Assembly (NCBI RefSeq): GCF_020171345.1
Contig: NZ_JAIUZM010000002.1
Location: 620,001 to 684,000, forward strand
DNA length: 64,000 nucleotides
From: Microbulbifer agarilyticus
GTDB lineage: Bacteria > Pseudomonadota > Gammaproteobacteria > Pseudomonadales > Cellvibrionaceae
Direction: 5' to 3'
The notes under the pieces are model-generated. The model made no database searches, had not been told where the DNA came from, and was given only the letters and a program-made list of their open reading frames with translations. Each line of letters opens with the position of its first letter. Position 1 is the first letter of the stretch. Position numbers and translations under genes: made by a program. This document shows positions 8,382 through 16,334 of this stretch, piece after piece.

Positions 8382-11300
8382 GTAACCCCAACGATCCTCT
8401 GTTTCGTGGCAAGCGCCCTCCGATTGACACCGGCCATGGGGCCATCGCATGGATGACCCACAATCATGTGACGGCAAACCTGTTGATGCTGGTCTTTCTG
8501 ATCGGCGGATTGATTTTTTCTCTCACCATCAAAAAAGAAGTGTTTCCCGAGTTCAGTCTGGACCTGGTGACGGTGAACATTTCCTATCCGGGGGCCAGTC
8601 CGGAAGAGGTAGAGCGGGGCGTGCTGGTGCCGGCGGAGCAGGCGGTGACCGGACTCGTCGGACTCAAGGAGTTGCGTGGTACTGCCGGCGAGGGCAGTGC
8701 AAGCTTGACCCTGGAATTGGATGAAGGCGCCGATGCCAATAAAGTTTTCCAGGATGTACAGGCGGCGATCGACCGCATATCGACCTTCCCAACGGATATT
8801 GAGCGCCCGCAAGTGAGTCTTGTGGAGCGCAAACGGGATGTGCTCGATATCGTGGTGCACGGCAACGTGGATGACCGCACCTTGCGGGCATTCGTCATGC
8901 AGGTGTATGACAAACTGGAAGCTCACCCCGATATTACGCAGTTGGAAGCCTATGGGGTGCGGGATTACGAGGTCGCCATCGAGGTGCATCGCGACGACCT
9001 GCGGCGCTACAACCTGTCACTGCCGCTTATCTCTCAATTGGTGCGCAACGCCGCGGTTGATGTACCCGCGGGTGGGGTAAAGTCGGAGGCCGGAGAAATT
9101 CTAGTGCGGGTCACTGAACGCAAAGACTGGGCCCGTCAGTTTGGTGATATTGCTGTGGCCCAGAGCCCCGCTGGCGGCACTGTGCGTCTACGGGATATCG
9201 CTACCATCCGCGATGCGCTCGTGGATGAGCCACGCAATATGGTGTTTAACGGCGAGCCTGCCGCCGGTATTGATGTATTTCGGGTTGGTGACCAAACGCC
9301 CATGAGCGTGAGCAAGGCCACCCATGCGGTACTCGATGAAGTACGTCAAAGCCTGCCTCCGGGGATCTTTGTTACGGTGCGCGATGACGACTCGGAAATC
9401 TTTAAAGAGCGCCTGTCCCTATTGCTGAAAAACGGCTTTATCGGCTTACTGCTGGTGTTTGTGGTTTTGGGGATTTTCCTGGAGTTGCGCCTCGCGTTTT
9501 GGGTGACCTTGGGTATCCCAATCAGTTTTCTGGGGGCATTACTGTTCCTCCCCTGGATGGACATATCGATCAATATGGTCAGTATGTTTGCGTTCATTAT
9601 CGCGTTGGGCATCGTGGTCGATGATGCGATTATCGCCGGCGAAAATATTTACGAGTGGCGCCAGCGCGGATACAGTAATTTCGATGCAGCCGTGGCGGGG
9701 GCGCGCCAGGTGGCGGTACCGCTGACCTTTGCGATTCTTACCAATATCGTCGCATTTATTCCCTTGACCCAGCTGCCCGGTTTTATGGGCAAGATCTTTG
9801 GCGTTATCCCGTTTGTGGTGGGTTCGGTATTTCTCATATCCTGGGTAGAAGCACTGTTTATTCTGCCTGCACATTTGGCGCACTCCCAGCGGGGCCACAA
9901 AAGTCGCTCGGCGCGACGCTTGGCGGCCCGTCAAAAAATGGTGGCACGAGGGTTGGATCGCTTCGTTGAGCACCGCTTCAAGCCGCTGCTGGATACCTGT
10001 GTGCGGCATCGTTACTTCACCATATCGGTCGCCATTTCCATATTAATTGTGATGAGTGGCTATGCGGCTAGTGGTCGTATGGGGTTTACCCTGATGCCCA
10101 GAGTTGAGCGCGACACTGGCCGGGTACAGGTGACGTTTCCGCCCGGCACTGCGGAAGCCCAGTTGGAGCGCGCACGGACACAGATTATGAGCGCTGCCGA
10201 TGTCATCCTTGAGGAGACCGGCAGGGAAGGTGTGTTTATCGGTATGCGCGGCCTGATCCGTAACGATACGGTGCAGGTTGATGTCTACCTGACGCCCGGT
10301 GATCAGCGTGACGTTTCCACGGGGGATTTCGTGCGCCGTTGGCGGCGGCAGGTGGGCACGGTGCCCGGCGCGCTCAGCTCAAGTTTTGCCAGTGATCGCG
10401 GTGGACCCGGTGCGGGTCCCGCACTGACCATTGAATTGCGCCACACGGATACCGATTTGCTGGAAGAGGCGGCGATGCAATTGGCCGCCGGCCTAGCCGG
10501 TTTCCCCTCTGTGGGCGATATCGACCCCGGGGTTTCCCAGGGCAAGCGCCAGCTCGATCTTACTCTTACCGATACCGCAAAAAGTCTTGGTCTGACCGCC
10601 GAAGAAATCGGCCGCCAGTTACGCGCCTCCCTGTACGGCGCCGAGGCGTTGCGCCAGCAGCGCGGGCGCGATCAGGTAAAAGTCATGGTGCGCCTGCCGG
10701 AAGAAGAGCGGGTTACCCTGGACGATGTAAATAATATCTTGATTCGCGCCAGCAACGGCTTGTGGTTACCATTGCCGGACCTGGTGGTGATTGATCAGGG
10801 GCGTGCCTACGCCACCATCAATCGTCGCGAGGGCCGGCGGGTAATGACGGTGACTGCGGAAGTGGAACCGGCAGACCAGGCGGCACTGGTGATAAATGCG
10901 CTTGATCAGACGGTAATACCGCAGTTGCTGGCGCGTTACCCGGGGCTAAGTTTGTCGTATGAAGGCCGGCAGGCCCACGAGCGGGAGGGGCTGTCTTCGC
11001 TGGGGATGACGTTCACCCTGACGCTGGCGGTTTTGTATTTTCTGCTGGCGATTCCACTTAAGAGTTACATCCAGCCACTCACGGTGATGGTAGCCATCCC
11101 GTTCGGTGTTATTGGTGCGATTCTGGGCCACCTGATTATGGGGTATGGACTGAGCATGGTGAGTTTGCTCGGCATGGTGGCGCTGGCGGGGGTTGTGATC
11201 AATGATACGCTGGTAATGATCGAGTATGGCAACCGCCTGCGGATGCAAGGTGTGGCCGTTACCGATGCCATCAAGGCCGCCGCCGCCCGTCGTTTTCGCC

Positions 11301-11533
11301 CGATTGTGCTGACTACGGTCACCACTTTCTGTGGCTTGATGCCGATGATTTTTGAAAAGTCGGTGCAGGCCAAATTCATGATTCCCATGGCCATTTCCCT
11401 CGGCTACGGCATTCTGGCGGCTACGGCCATTTCCCTGCTGCTGGTCCCCTGTCTGTACCTGATGTTTTCGCGGGACATTCCAGCCCTGTTTGGCATGCTG
11501 AAGAACCACGCGTTGCGCCGAACGGCAAATTAA
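8378..11533 (+). CDS. RND efflux permease (AcrB/MMPL superfamily pump)
   Basis: 1051 residues, standard for HAE-type RND pumps. There is one N-terminal transmembrane helix after a ~30-residue cytoplasmic start, two large periplasmic loops and two six-helix bundles. The proton-relay pair is visible in TM4 as LGIVVDDAIIAGENIYEWR. PGASPEEVERGVLVPAEQAV is the classic porter-domain start. It uses the proton motive force to expel hydrophobic or amphiphilic compounds through the adaptor and OMF encoded just upstream. Sequence style (short ENIYEW, CAYPGAS-like region) suggests the HAE group related to multidrug pumps rather than heavy-metal pumps, but the substrate cannot be deduced. It is the last gene of the operon. 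Confidence 0.94.
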   Translation: MSNPNDPLFRGKRPPIDTGHGAIAWMTHNHVTANLLMLVFLIGGLIFSLTIKKEVFPEFSLDLVTVNISYPGASPEEVERGVLVPAEQAVTGLVGLKELRGTAGEGSASLTLELDEGADANKVFQDVQAAIDRISTFPTDIERPQVSLVERKRDVLDIVVHGNVDDRTLRAFVMQVYDKLEAHPDITQLEAYGVRDYEVAIEVHRDDLRRYNLSLPLISQLVRNAAVDVPAGGVKSEAGEILVRVTERKDWARQFGDIAVAQSPAGGTVRLRDIATIRDALVDEPRNMVFNGEPAAGIDVFRVGDQTPMSVSKATHAVLDEVRQSLPPGIFVTVRDDDSEIFKERLSLLLKNGFIGLLLVFVVLGIFLELRLAFWVTLGIPISFLGALLFLPWMDISINMVSMFAFIIALGIVVDDAIIAGENIYEWRQRGYSNFDAAVAGARQVAVPLTFAILTNIVAFIPLTQLPGFMGKIFGVIPFVVGSVFLISWVEALFILPAHLAHSQRGHKSRSARRLAARQKMVARGLDRFVEHRFKPLLDTCVRHRYFTISVAISILIVMSGYAASGRMGFTLMPRVERDTGRVQVTFPPGTAEAQLERARTQIMSAADVILEETGREGVFIGMRGLIRNDTVQVDVYLTPGDQRDVSTGDFVRRWRRQVGTVPGALSSSFASDRGGPGAGPALTIELRHTDTDLLEEAAMQLAAGLAGFPSVGDIDPGVSQGKRQLDLTLTDTAKSLGLTAEEIGRQLRASLYGAEALRQQRGRDQVKVMVRLPEEERVTLDDVNNILIRASNGLWLPLPDLVVIDQGRAYATINRREGRRVMTVTAEVEPADQAALVINALDQTVIPQLLARYPGLSLSYEGRQAHEREGLSSLGMTFTLTLAVLYFLLAIPLKSYIQPLTVMVAIPFGVIGAILGHLIMGYGLSMVSLLGMVALAGVVINDTLVMIEYGNRLRMQGVAVTDAIKAAAARRFRPIVLTTVTTFCGLMPMIFEKSVQAKFMIPMAISLGYGILAATAISLLLVPCLYLMFSRDIPALFGMLKNHALRRTAN

Positions 11534-11535
11534 CG

Positions 11536-11570
11536 CCTGCGGCCGGAATGTGGTTCAGTCTCGCCGCAGG
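11536..11570. terminator. Hairpin in the convergent RND / antiporter junction
   Basis: The 8-bp inverted repeat CCTGCGGC / GCCGCAGG has a 19-nt loop and lies across the 3' ends of the converging pump and antiporter genes. There is no clear T-run, so termination would be inefficient or factor-dependent. Confidence 0.3.
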
Positions 11571-12724
11571 TGATCTTTAATCGCGATGGGGTTGGGAAAG
11601 TTCAGCACGACGATATAAGACGACACCAAGAAGGTGAGGATCGCGGTTGCCTGAATCAGGTGCGAAGCCTTGCTGCCAATCAGCTGTTGGCTCGCGGCGA
11701 GAAAGGCGATCAGTAGCGAAAATTCACTGATCTGCCCCAGGCGAAAGCCGATATCCCAGGCGAGTATTTTGCGTTCGCTCTGCTGTCCCAGTAGATAGCG
11801 GAAAACCACCGGTTTGATGATCAGTACCGCAGAGGCGGCGACCAGTGCGGGGACGGCGATCTCGGGCACCATATCCAGATGGAACTGTGCGCCAAGGCTG
11901 AAGAAGAACAGGATCAGGAAGAAGTCCCGCAGGGGCTTCAGGCTGAGCGCGATGTACTGCGAGATCGGGCTGGTTGCGAGCGTGATCCCCGCAATAAACG
12001 CACCGATCTCTCGGGACAGCCCGACCACCTCTGCCAGCTCCGCGAGCCCAAGGCACCAGCCGAGCGCGAGCAAAAACACGTATTCGTGGAATCGGTCGAA
12101 TTTGGCCAGCAGCGGCTGCAATACATAGCGCACTGCGGCCCAGGCGAAGCCCACCAGTAGTGGCAGTGCCGCGAAGGAAATTCCCAGGCGAGTGAAATCC
12201 ACCGAACCGGTGCTGCCACTGAGCAGGATCATGAGGCAGGTGATCGCCACAAAATCCTGAAACAGCAGTAGGCCCACCATCATTTCACCCAGATGCTTGT
12301 GGTGCAGCACGGTGGTCGGCAGCAGCTTGATACCGATGATGGTGCTGGAGAACATCATCGCCATACCGATCACCCACGACTCGATGCTGGTAAAGCCGAA
12401 GACACGGCCAATGCCGTAACCCAGCGCCAGGAACACGGCACAGCTGATGAGGCCGACGAAGGTGGCTTTACGCAGTACCGACATGAGGGCCTTGGGCTGC
12501 ATATCGAGGCCTAGCAGGAAGAGCAGGAAAACAATGCCGATGCTCGACATCTCCGCCATCAGCGCCACATTGTCGATGACCCCGAACACCGACGGGCCAA
12601 GCAGGCAGCCGAGGGCAATGTAGGCAACGAGCAATGGCTGCCGACCCCACAGGGCAAGCGAGGCGACTACCGCAGCGCCGCTGAATATGAGGAAAAATGA
12701 CTGGAACAGGGAGGTCTCAGGCAC
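11555..12724 (-). CDS. CPA2-family cation:proton antiporter (KefB/RosB-like, membrane domain only)
   Basis: 389 residues made up almost entirely of hydrophobic helices (about 12). It has the Na_H_Exchanger signature blocks FLLFLLGLDMQP, FSSTIIGIKLLP and GAFIAGITLATSP. Family members exchange K+ or Na+ for H+ across the inner membrane. Unlike KefB/KefC it ends at residue 389 with no RCK (TrkA-N/TrkA-C) domain, so ligand gating of the Kef type is not expected unless a partner exists elsewhere. The start codon is GTG at 12724, supported by AAGGA 8 bp upstream; the overlapping ATG is in another frame. It is monocistronic and converges with the RND operon. Confidence 0.88.
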   Translation of the reverse strand: MPETSLFQSFFLIFSGAAVVASLALWGRQPLLVAYIALGCLLGPSVFGVIDNVALMAEMSSIGIVFLLFLLGLDMQPKALMSVLRKATFVGLISCAVFLALGYGIGRVFGFTSIESWVIGMAMMFSSTIIGIKLLPTTVLHHKHLGEMMVGLLLFQDFVAITCLMILLSGSTGSVDFTRLGISFAALPLLVGFAWAAVRYVLQPLLAKFDRFHEYVFLLALGWCLGLAELAEVVGLSREIGAFIAGITLATSPISQYIALSLKPLRDFFLILFFFSLGAQFHLDMVPEIAVPALVAASAVLIIKPVVFRYLLGQQSERKILAWDIGFRLGQISEFSLLIAFLAASQQLIGSKASHLIQATAILTFLVSSYIVVLNFPNPIAIKDHLRRD

Positions 12725-12849
12725 TGCGCATCCTTGTAGCAGACTGGAATATGACTCTATTCGGTATTATCGGCGTTGTAACGACCGGTTTTCAATGGCC
12801 TTGCTTTGGAAAGCGCGCCGGACACTGGCCCGGCACCAAATTTCACTCA

Positions 12850-14538
12850 CTACAGTTTGAACCAGCGTAGAACTTCGCCTTCCTTCGACAGGATTGGTTG
12901 TGCGCAGATTTCGCCGGGAGGATTTGCGATTATCTGTCGTGCTTTGGCGAGATATTCCTGTAAGGGCAAGGTCACCTTGGTTGGCGCTTCACCGCTCATA
13001 TCGAGGGTAAGGTCCAATGGTGCACTGGGCTCTTGTCCCTGGTAGCGCCATACTCCGGCGGCCGTATCATACTGATAGAAGGACAGCATTCGGTGGCCGT
13101 GCTCAGCGATCAGTTCAATCGCTTCGATGAGGTAATCCACGGTCTCTTCATCCAGGAAGTAATTGAAGTTCAGACGGACCCAGCCGGGCTTCAAGATGCT
13201 CTCGCCTTCACTGACCAGCTTTTCAATCGCGGTGCTCTGCTCATCGGTAAGGTGCAATAAGTGGTGTCCGTATGGCCCTGCACAGGAGCAGCCCCCGCGC
13301 ACCTGAATTCCAAACAGGTCGTTAAGTAGCGCGACAACGAATCCGTAGTGCAATGGTTTGCCGTCCTGCAGTAGATGCAAGGATACGATGCTCACACGCT
13401 CCGCGTCGGTACCGCCGAGGATTTCTATGTTGGGGTTGTCGGCCCAGCGAGAGAATGCGCGCTCAAGCCAGTGTGCTTCCCGTGCTTCAATCGTGTCAGC
13501 GCCTACCTGATCTTTTAGTGCGAAGATCATGCCAGCACGCACAGATTCCACGATGGCTGGGGTGCCAGCTTCCTCGCGTCGCTCTCCAGCGGGCAGGTAG
13601 GTGTGTCGGCCGGGACTGACCCAGGACACGGTGCCACCCCCGGTAACCGCCGGCTGGTTTTCAGGCAATAGAGTACGGCGCACGATCAGAATGCCCGGCG
13701 TACCGGGGCCGCCGACAAATTTATGCGGTGAGATAAACAGCGCATCTTTGCACGAGAGCCCATCTTGCCCCTGTACATCAATATCGACGTACGGTGCTGC
13801 CGCCGCGTAGTCCCAAAATGAGAGGGCGTTGTGCTGGTGCAAAAGCCGCGTAACGGCAGTGGTATCGGTGCGAATGCCGGTAACATTGGATGCTGCAGAA
13901 AAGCTGCCGATCTTGAGCGGGCGCTCGGCATATTGTTCGAGTGCTGACTGGAGTGCGTCGAGGTCGACACCACCCATGGCATCGAGTGGGATGGTCACCA
14001 CTTCTGCGACAGACTCACGCCAGGGTAAGTCATTCGAGTGGTGTTCATAGGGACCAATAAATACGACCGGGCGCGCACTGTCGGAAATGGTGCCACTGGT
14101 GCCACCGATGCGCACGTAGTGGTCTTTTCGCAAGCCAAGGCAATCGACGATGCGGTTAACCGCTGCGGTAGCGCCGGCACCGCAGAAGATAATTGCGTGC
14201 TCGTCACTGGCATTTACAGATGTGCGAATCGCGCTGCGCGCCTGTTCGCGAAATGCCATGGTCTGGCGACCAGTTGCCGAGGTTTCGGTATGGGTATTGG
14301 CGTACCACGGCAGTACCTTGTCGCGAATGGTGTCCTCGACAAATTGCAGTGCGCGGCCCGAGGCCGTGTAGTCCGCGTAAACCAGTGGCCGTTCGCCGAA
14401 AGGCGTACGCATGGGCATGCGCTCGCCGATGACGTTATCGCGAATGCGCTTAAGTAAATGTTCGACTGTGTCGGAGGTCGAACCCATTTGTGGTACTTGT
14501 TTTGGTACTTTTTTGGGTGCTTGGCGAGAATGATTCAT
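12850..14538 (-). CDS. Class V PLP-dependent aminotransferase / cysteine-desulfurase-like enzyme
   Basis: 562 residues with a fold-type I PLP domain. The Schiff-base lysine is K273 in DALFISPHKFVGGPGTPG. Two cysteines, C417 and C419, sit in VRGGCSCAGPYGHH, the loop that carries the catalytic Cys of desulfurases. N-terminal blocks YADYTASGR and NTHTETSATG match the class V family. The protein has a ~20-residue leader and a ~100-residue C-terminal extension beyond standard NifS/SufS enzymes. The likely reaction is removal of sulfur (or selenium) from a cysteine-type substrate; a true aminotransferase or lyase role is possible. It lies 70 bp downstream of a DecR-like Lrp regulator, which in E. 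coli controls cysteine detoxification. GAGGT lies 5 bp before the start. Confidence 0.8.
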   Translation of the reverse strand: MNHSRQAPKKVPKQVPQMGSTSDTVEHLLKRIRDNVIGERMPMRTPFGERPLVYADYTASGRALQFVEDTIRDKVLPWYANTHTETSATGRQTMAFREQARSAIRTSVNASDEHAIIFCGAGATAAVNRIVDCLGLRKDHYVRIGGTSGTISDSARPVVFIGPYEHHSNDLPWRESVAEVVTIPLDAMGGVDLDALQSALEQYAERPLKIGSFSAASNVTGIRTDTTAVTRLLHQHNALSFWDYAAAAPYVDIDVQGQDGLSCKDALFISPHKFVGGPGTPGILIVRRTLLPENQPAVTGGGTVSWVSPGRHTYLPAGERREEAGTPAIVESVRAGMIFALKDQVGADTIEAREAHWLERAFSRWADNPNIEILGGTDAERVSIVSLHLLQDGKPLHYGFVVALLNDLFGIQVRGGCSCAGPYGHHLLHLTDEQSTAIEKLVSEGESILKPGWVRLNFNYFLDEETVDYLIEAIELIAEHGHRMLSFYQYDTAAGVWRYQGQEPSAPLDLTLDMSGEAPTKVTLPLQEYLAKARQIIANPPGEICAQPILSKEGEVLRWFKL

Positions 14539-14557
14539 GGCGACCTCAATGTACTGC

Positions 14558-14580
14558 GCCCGCGGGGATCACCCGCGGGC
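14558..14580. repeat. Perfect 9-bp GC hairpin between the Lrp regulator and the PLP enzyme
   Basis: GCCCGCGGG and CCCGCGGGC are separated by 5 nt, within the 70-bp gap between the two minus-strand genes. No T-run follows. It could dampen transcription into the PLP enzyme gene or define an mRNA processing end. Confidence 0.5.
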
Positions 14581-14609
14581 CTGTCATTAATTCAGTCATT
14601 GAGCTGGCG

Positions 14610-15080
14610 TCATTCGCCGGTGGGTATGGGCAGTTCCGTGGTGCTCTTGATCTGCTCCATGGCGAAGGTGGAGGCCACGTCTGCAATGCCGGCGTGGGCG
14701 ATCAGCTTTTTATAAAACTGATCGTATGCGGCAACATCGCTGACCACGATACGCAAGATGTAATCGTAGTCGCCGGCAAGGCGATAGCATTCCACCACTT
14801 CCGGTAGATCAGCCATGGTGCGGGCAAAGGAGTCCGCCCATTCAGCGCTGTGCTGATTCGCTTTCACTTGGGCAAACACTGATACCGGCAGGCCGAGTAC
14901 CTCGGCATCCAGCAGGGCGACCTTGCGACGAATGATGCCGCTTTTCTCCAGCTTCTGTATCCGGCGCCAGCACGGGGTCTTGGTCAGGCCCACACGCTCG
15001 GCCAGCTCTTCGATGGAGAGGCTAACATCTGATTGCAAGATGGCAAGAAGTTGTCGATCAATTGCGTCGAGTGAAGACAT
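14610..15080 (-). CDS. Lrp/AsnC-family regulator, DecR(YbaO)-like
   Basis: 156 residues from the ATG at 15080 (MSSLDAIDRQLL); an upstream in-frame start at 15098 is less likely. An N-terminal AsnC-type winged HTH (~5-55, with TKTPCWRRIQKLEKSGII) is followed by a RAM ligand-binding domain (~65-150). From memory, the stretches TPCW-RR, KVALLDAEVLGL, GDYDY-LR and FAMEQIKSTTELPI resemble E. coli DecR/CyuR, which responds to cysteine and activates cysteine desulfidation. Next to a desulfurase-like enzyme, that suggests a local cysteine-responsive pair. The family call is firm; the DecR orthology is inference. Confidence 0.85.
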   Translation of the reverse strand: MSSLDAIDRQLLAILQSDVSLSIEELAERVGLTKTPCWRRIQKLEKSGIIRRKVALLDAEVLGLPVSVFAQVKANQHSAEWADSFARTMADLPEVVECYRLAGDYDYILRIVVSDVAAYDQFYKKLIAHAGIADVASTFAMEQIKSTTELPIPTGE

Positions 15081-15298
15081 AGTTCTACAAAGCTCCATAA
15101 AGCGGGTTTGTATTCCCTTTGCTTGCTCCGGTACTCGCTCCCTTGCAACAAATTACCCCGGTACTTTTTAAGGGTACTGAGAAATCCGACGTTGGCGGCT
15201 CTTGGAAGAATCCTTTGCTGTACCCCGTATCTCGTTAGTAACGATAATCTCCGTATCGATGCACTAGTAGTGGAATTTTCTCTCCGATTTTCAGGATC

Positions 15299-15321
15299 AA
15301 AAAAGCCGGGCAATGCCCGGC
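15299..15321 (-). terminator. Intrinsic terminator of phhA
   Basis: On the minus strand, a 7-bp perfect stem (GCCGGGC / GCCCGGC, 3-nt loop) is followed by six T residues. It lies about 50 bp after the phhA stop. Confidence 0.82.
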
Positions 15322-15370
15322 CAAACAACAGGGGGGTTGTTGGAACTTTGTTTTGGAACGCTGCGCGTTG

Positions 15371-16168
15371 TTAAGCCGCTTCTTTGGGCGGGAACATCGG
15401 CTCGAACAGGCCCGCCGCCATGGCTTCACGTACGCGCGCCATCAAATCAATTTCGGTGAGCTGTTGCAGGTCTTGCAGATCGTTCAGCAGATAGTAAATG
15501 GGCTGCACAATATCAATGCGGTAGGGCGTGCGCAGGGTATCAACCACCTCGAAAGGCACACGCGCTGGCTCATCGCTCAGGGCGTAGAGCGTCTCTTTCG
15601 GGGACGACAGGATACCGCCACCGTAAATACGCAGGCCGTCTTTGGTATTCAGCAGTCCAAACTCGACGGTGAACCAATACAGGCGCGCCAGGTAGCCGCG
15701 CTCTTTCGGGCTGGCTTTCAGGCCCAATTCACCGTACTTCTGCGTGAAGTTGGCAAACGCGGGGTTGGTGAGCATTGCGCAGTGGCCGAAGATTTCATGG
15801 AAGATATCCGGCTCTTGCAGGTAGTCGAATTCTTCGGGGGTGCGGATAAAGGTCGCCACCGGGAATTTGCGCTCGGAGAGCAGGCGGAAAAAGGTCTCGA
15901 AGCCGATGAGGGCGGGCACGCGTGCAGTTTCCCAACCGGTTTCACGACGCAATACGCGATTGACTTCCTCCAGCTGGGGAATGCGGTCCACAGGCAGGTT
16001 CAGCAGGTCGAGACCATGCATGTACTCATCACAGGCGCGGCCAGGGATAATCTGCAGCTGTCTTTCGATCAGGCGCTGCCACGTTTGGTGCTCAAGCTCG
16101 GTGTATTCAATGAAACCCTCAGCATTGGGTTCACGGGCCACATACTTGCTGGGCTTTTTGCTGCTCAT
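15371..16168 (-). CDS. phhA: Phenylalanine 4-monooxygenase
   Basis: 265 residues, the compact bacterial form without an ACT regulatory domain. The 2-His-1-carboxylate iron site is visible: H124 and H129 in FHEIFGHCAML and E169 in LYWFTVEFGLL. The enzyme hydroxylates phenylalanine to tyrosine using O2 and a tetrahydropterin. GGAG lies 6 bp before the ATG at 16168. It is transcribed divergently from a tyrR/phhR-type regulator whose binding site is in the shared promoter region, the arrangement known from pseudomonads. The pterin recycling gene phhB, which usually follows phhA, is not in this neighbourhood. Confidence 0.95.
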   Translation of the reverse strand: MSSKKPSKYVAREPNAEGFIEYTELEHQTWQRLIERQLQIIPGRACDEYMHGLDLLNLPVDRIPQLEEVNRVLRRETGWETARVPALIGFETFFRLLSERKFPVATFIRTPEEFDYLQEPDIFHEIFGHCAMLTNPAFANFTQKYGELGLKASPKERGYLARLYWFTVEFGLLNTKDGLRIYGGGILSSPKETLYALSDEPARVPFEVVDTLRTPYRIDIVQPIYYLLNDLQDLQQLTEIDLMARVREAMAAGLFEPMFPPKEAA

Positions 16169-16308
16169 GACTATCTCCGCGGTTGGCGGTCACAGTTTGC
16201 CGCCAGTTCTGTTGTTATCGTCCTTCTATTCTTAGACACGAGCGCGAGGGAGTGGCAGGGCAGATAGAGCCAAAAAGCGGGCCCATGGGCCCGGTCGGCT
16301 ACACTTTT

Positions 16309-16326
16309 TGTAAACATAAGTTTACA
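16309..16326. promoter_or_regulatory. TyrR box between phhA and tyrR
   Basis: TGTAAACATAAGTTTACA is an exact match to the TyrR consensus TGTAAA-N6-TTTACA. It ends 8 bp before the tyrR start codon, overlapping the region where the ribosome-binding site would be, so it most simply serves autoregulation of tyrR and possibly control of phhA. Confidence 0.88.
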
Positions 16327-16334
16327 GTTGGTGC

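Noticed and set aside
8105-8989. 294-codon open frame on the minus strand
   Set aside because: It spans the junction of the adaptor and RND pump genes on the other strand and has no domain.
15353-16267. 304-codon open frame on the plus strand
   Set aside because: It covers phhA in antisense and runs into the tyrR promoter region.
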